Below are positions 26,060 to 35,044 of a DNA stretch of 64,000 nt, piece after piece. The position numbers and the translations under genes are program-made. Position 1 is the stretch's first letter. The number at the start of each line of letters is the position of its first letter. The notes beneath the pieces are model-generated. The model had not been told where the DNA came from, made no database searches, and was given only the letters and a program-made list of their open reading frames with translations. Source of the DNA: Pandoraea horticolens (lineage in GTDB: Bacteria > Pseudomonadota > Gammaproteobacteria > Burkholderiales > Burkholderiaceae); assembly GCF_902459555.1 (NCBI RefSeq), contig NZ_CABPSM010000001.1, forward strand, positions 682,001-746,000, given 5' to 3'.

Positions 26060-26764
26060 TCAGCCCTCCCAGGCAGACGGGCTGAACAGATAGCCGCGTC
26101 CCCAGACGGTTTTGATACGTTGCGGCTCACCGTCGGTGTCCTCGAAGCGTTTGCGCAACCGGTAGATGCCCACGTCGACCGTGCGGTCGATGCCGTCGAA
26201 TTCAATGCCGCGCAACTGTTGCAGAATCTCGTCGCGCGTGACCACGCGTCCGGCGCTGCGCGCCAGAATCAGCAGCAGGCTGAATTCGTTGGATTTCAGT
26301 TCCACGGGCATGCCGCGCCAGAACACCATGCGATCGCGCGGCACGATGCGCAACAGACCGAACGCCAGCCCGTCGTCGTTTGCGATTTCCACCTCGGCGC
26401 TCGGCACGGCACGCCGTAACAGCGCCCGCAACCGCGCGAGCAACAGCCGCGGTTCCACCGGCTTCACGACGTAATCGTCGGCCCCGACCTCCAGACCGGC
26501 GACCTGATCGTAAGTGTCTTCACGCGCTGTGAGGATGAGGATCGGCGTGGTGCTCACCGCGCGCAACTGGCGGCAGATTTCCATGCCGTCCATGCCGGGC
26601 AGCATCAGATCGAGCACCACGATATCCGGTGAAAACGCGCGGAAGCGCTCCAAAGCGCGCGCGCCATTGGCAACGACCATGACTTCGAAGCGATAGGCGT
26701 GCAGGTATTCCGTGACAAGCGCGGCCAGCCGCGCATCGTCTTCGACAAGCAAGACACGGTACAT
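26060..26764 (-). CDS. RstA-like OmpR-family response regulator
   Basis: This 234-residue regulator has a receiver domain with acidic pocket VEDD, phospho-acceptor Asp in VVLDLMLPGMDG near residue 51, and K in DDYVVKPVEPRLLLARLRAL. A winged-helix DNA-binding domain follows (SAGRVVTRDEILQQLRGIEF, then VDVGIYRLRKRFED). The ATG at 26764 is followed at once by YRVLLVEDD; an upstream extension of 21 residues is not needed. It is cotranscribed with the kinase and divergent from mipA. Confidence 0.9.
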   Translation of the reverse strand: MYRVLLVEDDARLAALVTEYLHAYRFEVMVVANGARALERFRAFSPDIVVLDLMLPGMDGMEICRQLRAVSTTPILILTAREDTYDQVAGLEVGADDYVVKPVEPRLLLARLRALLRRAVPSAEVEIANDDGLAFGLLRIVPRDRMVFWRGMPVELKSNEFSLLLILARSAGRVVTRDEILQQLRGIEFDGIDRTVDVGIYRLRKRFEDTDGEPQRIKTVWGRGYLFSPSAWEG

Positions 26765-26867
26765 GGCCGTATTCCTTTCGTGTTGTGCCGTGCCGCACAC
26801 GCTCGGCGGCACTCCCGTGATGCGCATTCTACTGCCCCGGAGCCCCGCCGGGCGGGCGTTTCAAACC

Positions 26868-26895
26868 TGTGAACAAATGAAAACACTTGTTCACA
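26868..26895. promoter_or_regulatory. 28-bp dyad between rstA-like and mipA-like genes
   Basis: TGTGAACAAAT at 26868-26878 and ACTTGTTCACA at 26885-26895 form an 11-bp inverted repeat with one mismatch and a 6-bp spacer. It is centred about 115 bp from the rstA-like ATG and about 135 bp from the mipA ATG. It is well placed as an operator for both divergent genes. Confidence 0.55.
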
Positions 26896-27017
26896 ACTCT
26901 CCTAAATCAGGTAACAGCCAGGCAGACGCTTCGCGCCTACCATGCGCTCACCTTGCGATCCGTGCGCAGATTGCAATTTCCCGACACCAGAAACGCATCG
27001 AATATTGTAGGAGTGCC

Positions 27018-27893
27018 ATGAAAGGTCGCTACCCCCGTCACACCCGCCGCAATCGCCATCTCCCCTGTCTTGCGGCAAGCGCTGCGGGGCTGCTGCTGGC
27101 GGGCGCTGCATCGCATGCCTTGGCGGTCGAGCCCGCGCGATACAGCGGCATTCAGCCTGACCAGAGCCTGCCGACGCAGGCACCGGAAAGTGGCTACGAA
27201 TTCACGATCGGCGGCGGTGTGGGCTACTCCCCTCGCTACATGGGCAGCGACGAGTACCGCGCCACACCGGCTCTCAACCTTGCGCTGCAAACGCCCTATG
27301 GCGTGTTCGTGGGGCTGGGCGGCATCGGCTATCGACTCTCGCTGCCGGCGGGCTTCTTCGTGTCTGCGGCGCTCTCGTACGACGAAGGGCGCAAGGATAG
27401 GGCCAAGGGGCTCGACTCCGGCTCGGACAAGCTGCGGGGCATGGGCGACATCAAGGGCTCGGTCTTCACCACGCTGCAAGCCGGTTACGCGATAGGGGAT
27501 CTGGCCGTCGTGAGCGTGGCGACGGATATCCCGCTGACCCATCGCGATCGCGGCAATGTCTACCGCTTTGCCGTGGACAGCGTGCTTTTCAAGTCGCCCA
27601 CGGACTCGGTCGGTGTCGGGGCCACGGCGCACTTTGCCAGCGGCAAGTATGCGCAGACCTATTTCGGCGTGAGTGCCAATCAGAGCCTCAATTCGGGCTA
27701 TCGCCAGCACGCGGCGGGTGGCGGGCTTTACGGCGTGAGCCTCACGGCGAATTGGACGCACAACTTCACCAAGCACTGGAGCACCACGGTGGCCGGCGGC
27801 GTCATGCGCTACACGGGCAATGCGTCGAAGAGCCCCATCGTATTCAACAAGACCAACTATCAGGTCGCCGCAACGCTCGACTACACGTTCTGA
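27018..27893 (+). CDS. MipA/OmpV family outer-membrane protein
   Basis: The 291-residue product has a long, positively charged signal peptide ending near SHALA (residue 36). The family pattern EFTIGGGVGYSPRYMGSDEY follows, with alternating beta strands throughout and a C-terminal DYTF for outer-membrane insertion. MipA/OmpV proteins are beta barrels linked to murein-synthesis scaffolding or to antimicrobial sensing. A GTAGGAG site precedes the ATG at 27018; the longer open frame upstream is rejected. Placement opposite rstA is common for OmpV-type genes controlled by a neighbouring two-component system. Confidence 0.88.
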   Translation: MKGRYPRHTRRNRHLPCLAASAAGLLLAGAASHALAVEPARYSGIQPDQSLPTQAPESGYEFTIGGGVGYSPRYMGSDEYRATPALNLALQTPYGVFVGLGGIGYRLSLPAGFFVSAALSYDEGRKDRAKGLDSGSDKLRGMGDIKGSVFTTLQAGYAIGDLAVVSVATDIPLTHRDRGNVYRFAVDSVLFKSPTDSVGVGATAHFASGKYAQTYFGVSANQSLNSGYRQHAAGGGLYGVSLTANWTHNFTKHWSTTVAGGVMRYTGNASKSPIVFNKTNYQVAATLDYTF

Positions 27894-27933
27894 CGAACGC
27901 GTCGCGGTTGCGTTTTTCTGCGAGGCCAAAGCC

Positions 27934-29040
27934 ATGCGAATTCTCGTCACCGGCAGTACCGGTTTTGTGGGCGGCGCCGTTGTCGCCCAGCTTCTCAACG
28001 ACGGATTCGGTCCGTCGCTGTTGCTTCTCGTGCGCGCCCGCACCAGCAGCGATGGTCTGGCTCGCGTGCGCGCCGCAATGGATCGCTTTCGCGTTGCAGC
28101 CGTGCATCGGCTCGCGCTCGGCGAAGCGAACATCGTGTGCGGCGACCTCGCACATCCGGTCTCGTTCGAAGACGACCCGCGCATGCGTAGCGTCACGCAT
28201 GTCGTTCACGCCGGGGCGATTGCGTCCTTTTCCGCGCATCCGCAACTCGACACCGTCAACGTCGCCGGCACACTGGCACTCGCCCGCGCGGTCGCGGCGT
28301 CGCCGGTGCTCGAGCGCTTTGTGCACGTTGGCACTGCCATGGCGTGTGGCGATTCGCTCTCGGGGCTGGTTCGCGAGTCGCACGATCTGGCGCTCACGGA
28401 TCATCAGGTCGTGCCTTACACCGCGTCGAAGGCCGAAGCCGAACGGCGCCTGCGCCGCGAGTGGCCCGGCCTGCCGCTGGTGATTGCACGGCCCTCCATC
28501 GTCGTGGGCCATACGCGCCTCGGGTGCGAGCCGTCTGGCAGCATTTTCTGGATGTTCCGCATGGTGCAGTTGCTTGGCGCATTCACCTGCGGTCTCGACG
28601 ACCGGCTCGATGTGGTGCCTGTGGATTTCTGCGCCAACGCGCTGATCGATCTCGCGTTCCTGCCGCATTTGCGTCACGACCTGTATCACGTCTCGGCCGG
28701 CGAGGGCGGCACGCGCACGATTCGCCAGATCGAGGCGGCATTGGCGAAGGCTCGCGGCGTGGCGCCCCTGGGCGAGCGTTTCCAGCATATCGGTGAAGCT
28801 GAGATTGCTCGCCTGACGCCCGCGTTGGCCCGTCAGTTGGGGCACGGCAACAGCCGTCTGATGGCGAAGGCGTTGCGTCGATATGGCGCGTTTGCGGCAC
28901 TCGATTACGTGTTCGACAACCGTCGTCTACTGTCCGAAGGGACACCCCCGCCGCTGCCCGTCACCGATTATCTGGAGGTCTGCGTGCGCTCGTCGGAAGC
29001 GACCTCGGTGGCCGAGCAAATGGCTTGGGATTTCAAATGA
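27934..29040 (+). CDS. NAD(P)-dependent epimerase/thioester-reductase-like SDR protein
   Basis: This 368-residue extended short-chain dehydrogenase starts with a Rossmann motif (VTGSTGFVGGAVVAQLL near residues 5-21). It has the catalytic Y-x3-K pair in YTASKAEAERRLRR and the downstream IARPSIVVGHTRLG block of the male-sterility/NAD-binding-4 group. Such proteins act on NDP-sugars or reduce acyl thioesters; the substrate is not deducible. It starts 40 bases after mipA and may share its transcript. Confidence 0.75.
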   Translation: MRILVTGSTGFVGGAVVAQLLNDGFGPSLLLLVRARTSSDGLARVRAAMDRFRVAAVHRLALGEANIVCGDLAHPVSFEDDPRMRSVTHVVHAGAIASFSAHPQLDTVNVAGTLALARAVAASPVLERFVHVGTAMACGDSLSGLVRESHDLALTDHQVVPYTASKAEAERRLRREWPGLPLVIARPSIVVGHTRLGCEPSGSIFWMFRMVQLLGAFTCGLDDRLDVVPVDFCANALIDLAFLPHLRHDLYHVSAGEGGTRTIRQIEAALAKARGVAPLGERFQHIGEAEIARLTPALARQLGHGNSRLMAKALRRYGAFAALDYVFDNRRLLSEGTPPPLPVTDYLEVCVRSSEATSVAEQMAWDFK

Positions 29041-29125
29041 GGCCGTAGGAGATCGGTCTGACGCGCCGGTCCGGCGGGCGATGCGACGAGTGCCGTGCAG
29101 CGTACGATGGGGTCGCTGTCGCGTG

Positions 29126-30034
29126 TCACCGCAGCGCAGCCGGACCGGAGGCGTCCCCCGCGAAGCACTGGGCGAGAAAGCGCTCCGTGGGACGCGACAG
29201 GGCATCGGCGTGCGGCACGAGTGCGGTGAGCAAACGCTTGAGACCGTGCGGCGGATCGATACGCACCGAAGCGAGTGCGGCATCTTCATGCCGCATCGAC
29301 ATCGCCGAGACGAAGCCCACACCCATGCCCGCCCGTACCGCCTCCTTGATACTCTCCACCCCCGCCAATTCCAGCGCCACGCGCGGCGTGAGCCCGGCCA
29401 CCGAGAACGCGCGGGCCACCAGTGCCCGCACCCCCGACCCCGGTTCGCGAAGGATCAGCGGATATTCGGCGATGGCCTGTAACGACGCCCCTTCCGGTTG
29501 TTGCGCCAGCGGATGATCGACACGCGCAATCGCAACGACCTCGTCGTCGCGCCACGGACGCACCGCGATCTCCGGAGACAAGCCCGGTGGCACCGCACCC
29601 TCGATGAAGGCAACGTCGAGACGGTCGAGCTGCGCCACGATTTCGCTGGTGTTGCCGTCGACGATGTGCAGGGCCACGGCGGGGTAGCGTTGATGGAATT
29701 CCGCGATCACGTAGGGCAGCAGGTAACTGGCCGGCGTCGTGCTCGCGCCGATGCGCAGCGCCCCGGTTTCCATGCCGCGCAGGCCGTCGCGCAACGCGAG
29801 CGCCTGACGGTAGTCCTGCCGCAATTTGTTGGCGTACACCGCGACCTGCTCACCCACGGCTGTCAGCCGGATACCGCGTCCGTCGCGTCGATACAGCGGC
29901 TCGCCAAACGATTCCTGCAACAACCGCAATTGTCCGGAGACTGCGGGCTGCGATAGGTGCAGCGCCTGCGCCGCGTGGCTGATGTTGCCCAGTTCGGCGA
30001 CCGTCGCGAAGGTCAGCAGTTGGTCCGGCGTCAT
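29126..30034 (-). CDS. LysR-family transcriptional regulator
   Basis: This 302-residue protein has an N-terminal winged helix (LLTFATVAELGNISHAAQAL, then LSQPAVSGQLRLLQESFGEP) and a C-terminal periplasmic-binding-protein-like effector domain (TGALRIGASTTPASYLLPYV). It resembles the CysB/YeiE/CbbR side of the family. It is convergent with the SDR gene and downstream of a sugar kinase on the same strand. The effector is unknown. Confidence 0.88.
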   Translation of the reverse strand: MTPDQLLTFATVAELGNISHAAQALHLSQPAVSGQLRLLQESFGEPLYRRDGRGIRLTAVGEQVAVYANKLRQDYRQALALRDGLRGMETGALRIGASTTPASYLLPYVIAEFHQRYPAVALHIVDGNTSEIVAQLDRLDVAFIEGAVPPGLSPEIAVRPWRDDEVVAIARVDHPLAQQPEGASLQAIAEYPLILREPGSGVRALVARAFSVAGLTPRVALELAGVESIKEAVRAGMGVGFVSAMSMRHEDAALASVRIDPPHGLKRLLTALVPHADALSRPTERFLAQCFAGDASGPAALR

Positions 30035-30079
30035 GTCGAATTCATCGGCTATAGTGATAATTGGTTCTCATCATAGCCA

Positions 30080-31036
30080 TTATTTGGATAATTGACTCGA
30101 CGACGTGCCGTGACCGCGTTGCGCGGCGATGAGGGCTTCCACCGCCTGCCAATCCGGCGCATGGGCGCCCGTGCGCGTGCAGGCCAGGGCAGCGGCGGCA
30201 GCCGCGCGGCGCAAGTGACGGCCAAGGGGCGCGCCGGGCTCGCGCGACAGACTGGCCAGCCAGCCGCCGATGGTGGCGTCGCCCGCACCCACGGTGTCTG
30301 CCACGTCGACGTGGTATGCCGGTTGGACGAGCGCTGTGCCGTCGGGCAGAAGCAATCGCATGCCGCGTTCGCCGTCCGTCAGCAATATCGATGCTTGCGG
30401 TGCGATACGACAGACTTCCGCCAACGCATCGTCATCCGGACGACCGGGGTAAAGTCCGCGCAGGTCTTCCATCGAGAGCTTGAGCCACGTCGCAAGCTTT
30501 GCCATCTGCGTGAATGTGGCGAGATATCCGGGGCCCATCAGATTGCGAAGGTTCGGATCGAAGCTGATGGCGATACCGCGCGCATGCAACTGCGCGGCCA
30601 GTGACACGAGCGTGCCCGCCAATGGCTCTCGCACGAGGCTGATGCAGCCGAAATGCGCGACGTGAGCGGCGTCTTGCCAGCCGGACGGCAGCGTGCCGGG
30701 ATCGAAGGCGAGATCGGCGGCGCCTTCGCCAAGAAAGAAGTACGCGGGCGGATCGTGACGGTGCACGACGGCCACGAGCGGCGGCGCATCGACCGGCTGC
30801 AAGTACCGTTCGTCCAGTCCGGCAGCGCGGGAGAGCGCGAGCAGTTCGGTGCCGAACGGCGCATGGGTACTGATCGCGCCACCGTACCCGGTTGCCACGC
30901 CCATCGCCGCGCTCACGCGCGCGACATTCCAGCACGCACCCCCCGCACGACTCACCCACTGGCGACCGTTGCCGCCGGGTTGACGAATCAGATCGGTGAG
31001 GGCTTCGCCGAAGACGAGCAAGGCGGGCAGCGACAT
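30080..31036 (-). CDS. PfkB-family carbohydrate kinase (fructokinase-like)
   Basis: From the ATG at 31036 the protein has 318 residues. It begins LPALLVFGEALTDLIRQPGG, contains the sugar-site pattern SRAGGACWNVARVSAAMG, and ends with the PfkB signature DTVGAGDATIGGWLASL, in which Asp is the catalytic base and GAGD the anion hole. Fructose or ketogluconate are typical substrates; none can be chosen here. A start 13 codons upstream (31075) is possible. It lies between a sulfite-exporter-type permease and a LysR gene on the same strand. Confidence 0.87.
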   Translation of the reverse strand: MSLPALLVFGEALTDLIRQPGGNGRQWVSRAGGACWNVARVSAAMGVATGYGGAISTHAPFGTELLALSRAAGLDERYLQPVDAPPLVAVVHRHDPPAYFFLGEGAADLAFDPGTLPSGWQDAAHVAHFGCISLVREPLAGTLVSLAAQLHARGIAISFDPNLRNLMGPGYLATFTQMAKLATWLKLSMEDLRGLYPGRPDDDALAEVCRIAPQASILLTDGERGMRLLLPDGTALVQPAYHVDVADTVGAGDATIGGWLASLSREPGAPLGRHLRRAAAAAALACTRTGAHAPDWQAVEALIAAQRGHGTSSSQLSK

Positions 31037-31123
31037 GAGGTGAGGGCCGTGTGTGATGAGCAAGGCCGTCAGCATACCCGCTGCCGGCGCGCTTCGGGCG
31101 CCGGGCAAATCGACGCATCAGTG

Positions 31124-31906
31124 TTATCGGCTGCGTATCAGGAGCGCAACGCCCGCCGCCAGCACGACGAGATTCACTGCCCTCACGAACTGCTGGCGAG
31201 AGAGTCGCAGCGTAATGTGCTTGCCAAGCCACATGCCGGCCATCATCGCTGGTGCCAGCGATACCGCTGTCACAAACATCGACAGGTTGGCGTAGACGCC
31301 GGCAAACAGGAAGAGTGCGGCGCGTGCCAGGGTACTGAGGCCGATGAGCGTCGCCTGCGTCACCTGCATGGCTTCCACACGTTCGAGACGGCTCGTCAGA
31401 TAGATCGCGAAGAGAAAGCCGCCGCTACCGAACATCGCCCCGAACATGCCGCCTAACGCCCCGAACGGTACCGCCCACGCCTGCGACAGACGCAATTTTG
31501 CGCGCGGCCCGAACAGCGAGAACACGGCATAGCAGCAGATGAACCACGCCAACGAACGCAACAGAACCTCGGGCTGCAATTTCAACAGGAGCACTGCGCC
31601 CGCGAGACTTCCGGCGATGATCGCGGGCACGAGACGGCGTAGTTCATCGACGTCTGCCGCGCGTGCGTTGCGTACGACGTTGCCCGACGCCGCACCGAAG
31701 TCGAGCAAGGCCAGCATCGGTATGATTTGGGCGACGGGCATCGCGTAGGCGAGCGCGGGGCTCGCGACGAGCGCAGTGCCGAAGCCCGCGATGCCGAAGA
31801 TGACGTAGGCCACGACGAGCGCGGCGCTCATCAGCAACCAGTGACCCGGTGTGGGAAGTGCGGCGACAAGTGTGTCGAACAGGGGCAGGGAAAACGTGGA
31901 AAGCAT
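31124..31906 (-). CDS. TauE/SafE-family membrane exporter
   Basis: This 260-residue protein has seven to eight membrane segments and the two-fold repeat of TauE/SafE (DUF81) proteins: FGIAGFGTALVASPALAYAM in the first half and FGALGGMFGAMFGSGGFLFA in the second. Members export sulfite, sulfoacetate or related anions. The ATG at 31906 has no clear Shine-Dalgarno site; a triplicated octanucleotide lies just upstream. A LysR gene is divergent from it. Confidence 0.85.
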   Translation of the reverse strand: MLSTFSLPLFDTLVAALPTPGHWLLMSAALVVAYVIFGIAGFGTALVASPALAYAMPVAQIIPMLALLDFGAASGNVVRNARAADVDELRRLVPAIIAGSLAGAVLLLKLQPEVLLRSLAWFICCYAVFSLFGPRAKLRLSQAWAVPFGALGGMFGAMFGSGGFLFAIYLTSRLERVEAMQVTQATLIGLSTLARAALFLFAGVYANLSMFVTAVSLAPAMMAGMWLGKHITLRLSRQQFVRAVNLVVLAAGVALLIRSR

Positions 31907-31913
31907 GGTGACG

Positions 31914-31937
31914 GACGAAGTGACGAAGTGACGAAGT
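31914..31937. repeat. Three tandem copies of an 8-bp repeat before the TauE/SafE start
   Basis: GACGAAGT occurs three times in a row at 31914-31921, 31922-31929 and 31930-31937 (ACTTCGTC on the coding strand). The last coding-strand unit ends 8 bases before the ATG, where a ribosome site would be expected. Confidence 0.85.
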
Positions 31938-32058
31938 GAGATGAGAGAGGCGCAGCCTGACGAAGCAAGCAGGGTGTGCGCAGGTTTTCCGTCAGCATAG
32001 GGCCGCGTACCGGGCCCGCGCCAATATAGAATGTGGCGATATTCGATCTCGAAACGGC

Positions 32059-32988
32059 ATGGTCATGGTGTCGCTGCGGCAGTTGCGGTATTTCCTCGAA
32101 GTGGTCGACGCCGGTGGATTTAGTGCGGCGGCCGAACGTTTGTTCGTCGCGCAATCGGCGCTAAGCCGCCAGATCTCGGAACTCGAACGGGAATTGCAGG
32201 CGGTGTTGCTTGAGCGCTCGTCAAAAGGCGTGACGCTCACGCCTGCCGGCCGCACGTTCCTGAACGAGGCGCGGCGCGTGCTGACCGAACTCGAAGGATC
32301 GGTGGCGCTCACGCGCAGCGTGGCGCGCGGCGAGCAGGGCACCGTACGGCTGGCGCACTCCAGCTCGGTGCCGTTCGCCGGGGCGTTGCCCGCTGCGCTG
32401 TATGCGCATCTTCAGGCCAATCCCGGTGTGAGCGTCGATGTCTCGACACTATCCTCCGAACAGCAGCAGGACGAGATCGAGGCCGGTCGTATCGATCTGG
32501 GGCTGGTGCGACTGCCGGTGCTGCGCCCGGCGGCTTCGCTCGTGTGCGAAATCATCTCGCAGGAGCGTTTGCTGCTGCTCGTGCCGCCGGGTCATGCGCT
32601 CGCGCGCGAGGCGTCGGTGAGTGTGGCGGCGCTGGCCGCCGAGCCGTTTGTCTCGCTGCCGCACCGGGAGCGTGGCGGATTGAGCTACCGCGTTGCGCAG
32701 TTGTGCCAGCAGCACGGCTTCTTCCCGAAGGCCGCCGTGGCGACGTCGCGCAAGGCGACGCTGGTCAATCTGGTCGCGGCAGGATTCGGTGTGGCCATCG
32801 TGCCGCAAAGCCTCGCTGCCATGGCCGGGCCGGACGTGCGGCGCGTGGCGCTCGACGACGCAAACGCCGACAGCGAAATCGCGTTGCTGCATCGCCGCGA
32901 CGCGGGTGGGCTGGTCATGGCCGTGGGCGAGGCGATGCGTGCCGCGATACGCGCTGCGGCGTCTTCTGGCCGGCTCGCCGGGCAGTAA
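32059..32988 (+). CDS. LysR-family regulator divergent from TauE/SafE
   Basis: This 309-residue protein has the winged helix (SLRQLRYFLEVVDAGGFSAA, then FVAQSALSRQISELERELQA) and the effector domain (GEQGTVRLAHSSSVPFAGAL). Two close ATGs at 32059 and 32065 are possible starts. Divergent placement, with about 150 bp shared with the TauE/SafE exporter, suggests it controls that gene and itself, the usual LysR layout. The effector is unknown. Confidence 0.88.
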   Translation: MVMVSLRQLRYFLEVVDAGGFSAAAERLFVAQSALSRQISELERELQAVLLERSSKGVTLTPAGRTFLNEARRVLTELEGSVALTRSVARGEQGTVRLAHSSSVPFAGALPAALYAHLQANPGVSVDVSTLSSEQQQDEIEAGRIDLGLVRLPVLRPAASLVCEIISQERLLLLVPPGHALAREASVSVAALAAEPFVSLPHRERGGLSYRVAQLCQQHGFFPKAAVATSRKATLVNLVAAGFGVAIVPQSLAAMAGPDVRRVALDDANADSEIALLHRRDAGGLVMAVGEAMRAAIRAAASSGRLAGQ

Positions 32989-33089
32989 GTCCTGCGTAAG
33001 CCCTGCGTGAGAGGGTGACTTCATAAAGTCGGAAGTGCGGGGGCCGCGGCAAGCGACGAAACCCTCAAGTCGGCCATTTTTTCTCCCGT

Positions 33090-33095
33090 TATAAT
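33090..33095 (+). promoter_or_regulatory. Consensus -10 box upstream of the chemoreceptor gene
   Basis: TATAAT at 33090-33095 lies 111 bases before the chemoreceptor ATG. No good TTGACA is found at 16-18 bp; the region instead has TCAAG near 33065, so a sigma-28-type promoter cannot be excluded. Confidence 0.35.
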
Positions 33096-33205
33096 TTTCG
33101 ACACATCAGCGTGCGGCGCGAACGTCTTTCCGGCGTTTTTTGCAGTTCCGGCGGATGTCGTGCCCTCGTCATAACAAGCAGATCAGCGATGCGAGGAGAC
33201 TGACG

Positions 33206-34618
33206 ATGGGGCTATTCACGCGCACAAGGGGAGCGGCGCAGACCGTCAATATCATGAACGAGGTGGCCACCAACGCGGGCACCCTCGGCGTTGAATTGTG
33301 CGACGTCGCCGGTAACGTCGACGAAATCTCGGTTCGAATCAAGCGTCAGGCCGAAGTGTTTCAGGAGCTTCGTCGCGCCGCGACAGACACCAGCGCAGGC
33401 AACCAACGCATCGCCAGCGCCGCGCGTGAGGCGCGCGATGTGGCCGATCGTGCAAGCGCGGAAATTTCGGCGTCGCGCAACACGGCAGACGCGTCGCTTG
33501 CCTCCATCCACGGCCTGGTGGAAGGCGTATCCGGCATGGCCGGCGAGATCGCCGGGCTGCGCGAAGCGCTCGACCATGTGGGGAAGGTAGCGGAGGGCAT
33601 TTCGGTCATCGCCCGTCAGACCAATCTGCTGGCGCTCAATGCGGCGATCGAAGCGGCTCGTGCGGGGGGGGCCGGGCGCAGCTTCGCCGTCGTTGCCTCC
33701 GAAGTCAAATTGCTTGCCAGCAAGACGGCGGAGGCGACCCAGCAGATCGAGCGCACGCTCGCCGCGCTGGGGGAGCGCACCGAACGCCTGATGCGCGAGA
33801 GCAACGCCAACGTCGCCCGCGCCAACGATGCCCGCGAAGGCACCCGCGCCATTGCGAATGTGATCGAGACGGCCGGGACGGCGCTCGACACATTCGATCG
33901 TCAAGCCGGGCAGATTGCCGAGGTCAGCGAAGCCATCGAAAACGAGTGCACGACACTCGCCGCGCACGTCGACGAAATGGCCGACGGCGTATCGCATTCG
34001 GCGGAACACGTCGAAAGTGCGCGCGAGCGCATCAACGGGCTGCTGTCCGTCTCGGAGCATTTGATCGGGCTGATTGCCGAAGCCGACGTCGAAACGGAGG
34101 ACACGCCGTTCATTCGCGCCGTGCGCCGGGCGGCCAAGCAGGTGGAGGAGAGTTTCGAGGCGGCGCTGGCCAAGGGCAAGATTAGCGAGCAGGAGCTGTT
34201 CGACCGTCGCTACGAGCCGATTCCGGGATCGAACCCGCCGCAGTTGATGGCGCGCTTCACACGCTTTACCGACGAAACACTGCCAGCTATTCAGGAGCCT
34301 CTGCTCGGACTCAACGAGCGCATCATCTTCTGCGCCGCTGTCGACGAAAACGGCTATCTGCCGACGCACAACCGCAAGTTTTCACAGTCGCCGACCAACG
34401 ATCCCGTGTGGAACGCCGCCCACTGTCGTAACCGCCGTCTCTTCAACGATCGCACGGGGGCTGCGGCGGGACGCAATACCAAACCGCTGCTGCTGCAAAC
34501 CTATCGGCGCGACATGGGGGGCGGGGAGTTCGTGGTGATGAAAGACGCGTCGGCCCCCATCTATGTGAACGGACGTCACTGGGGCGGCTTCCGGATTGCC
34601 TACCGGGTTGCGCGCTAA
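33206..34618 (+). CDS. Soluble methyl-accepting chemotaxis protein
   Basis: From the ATG at 33206 (GCGAGGAG site) the protein has 470 residues and no membrane segment. The signalling hairpin is in the N-terminal half ([18 protein letters not shown] near residues 137-154, then [20 protein letters not shown]). The C-terminal 150 residues (from about 320) form a putative ligand-binding domain of a Cache-like or uncharacterised type, with the conserved-looking [10 protein letters not shown] and [10 protein letters not shown]. The order signalling-then-sensor is inverted relative to classical receptors. It should signal to a CheA elsewhere in the genome. Confidence 0.85.
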   Translation: MGLFTRTRGAAQTVNIMNEVATNAGTLGVELCDVAGNVDEISVRIKRQAEVFQELRRAATDTSAGNQRIASAAREARDVADRASAEISASRNTADASLASIHGLVEGVSGMAGEIAGLREALDHVGKVAEGISVIARQTNLLALNAAIEAARAGGAGRSFAVVASEVKLLASKTAEATQQIERTLAALGERTERLMRESNANVARANDAREGTRAIANVIETAGTALDTFDRQAGQIAEVSEAIENECTTLAAHVDEMADGVSHSAEHVESARERINGLLSVSEHLIGLIAEADVETEDTPFIRAVRRAAKQVEESFEAALAKGKISEQELFDRRYEPIPGSNPPQLMARFTRFTDETLPAIQEPLLGLNERIIFCAAVDENGYLPTHNRKFSQSPTNDPVWNAAHCRNRRLFNDRTGAAAGRNTKPLLLQTYRRDMGGGEFVVMKDASAPIYVNGRHWGGFRIAYRVAR

Positions 34619-34642
34619 GCGCACGTCACCATTCGTTTCCTG

Positions 34643-34684
34643 AAAAACAACGCGCCACCGACCTCGCAGTCGGTGGCGCGTTGT
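34643..34684 (-). terminator. Strong terminator for the Pro/Tyr-rich protein gene
   Basis: A perfect 16-bp stem (34647-34662 with 34669-34684; core CGCGCCACCGAC) and 6-nt loop are followed on the minus strand by TTTTT. It lies 30 bases beyond the stop of the minus-strand gene and also faces the chemoreceptor stop. Confidence 0.88.
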
Positions 34685-34714
34685 ACGCTCGGCGGCCGGT
34701 TAGCCGGCCGTCGA

Positions 34715-35044
34715 TCAATAGCCATACCAGCGGCCGTGGCGCCAGTAACCGTGACCGTAGTAGGGGCGGCCGTAGTAGGGGCGGCCGTAGTACGGGCGGC
34801 CGTAATAGACCGGCGGCGGTGCGCCATAGTAGGCCGGCGCAGGCGCGACATAGACGGGGGGCGGCGCGTAATAGACCGGCGGAGGCGGCGCGACGTATAC
34901 CGGGGCCGGGGCATACACCGGGCCGGGGATGACCAGCGGTACGCCAATACCGATACCGACCGAGATGTGAGCCTGCGCCGTACCGATCGCACCCGCGGCG
35001 AGCGCGATACCGGCGATGGCAAGGGCGGCAAACTTGGTTTTCAT
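34715..35044 (-). CDS. Small secreted Pro/Tyr/Gly-rich repeat protein
   Basis: This 109-residue product starts with a clear signal peptide (cleavage near AQA, residue 25). It then consists of PVYYAPPPVYVAP-type repeats and three PYYGR units, ending GHGYWRHGRWYGY. The sequence belongs to a loose class of PXPV/YYG-repeat exported proteins common in Burkholderiales; no function is established. Aromatic and proline repeats suggest an envelope or surface role. The ATG at 35044 has an AGGAGAAA site. Confidence 0.75.
   Translation of the reverse strand: MKTKFAALAIAGIALAAGAIGTAQAHISVGIGIGVPLVIPGPVYAPAPVYVAPPPPVYYAPPPVYVAPAPAYYGAPPPVYYGRPYYGRPYYGRPYYGHGYWRHGRWYGY
34756..34800. repeat. Three 15-bp tandem repeats inside the Pro/Tyr-rich gene
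   Basis: Units at 34756-34770, 34771-34785 (identical) and 34786-34800 (one change) encode three copies of the pentapeptide YYGRP. Copy-number change would keep the reading frame. Confidence 0.85.

Noticed and set aside
26712-27017. Upstream extension of the MipA/OmpV frame
   Set aside because: It has no coding character and would bury the signal peptide; the ATG at 27018 has a good ribosome site.
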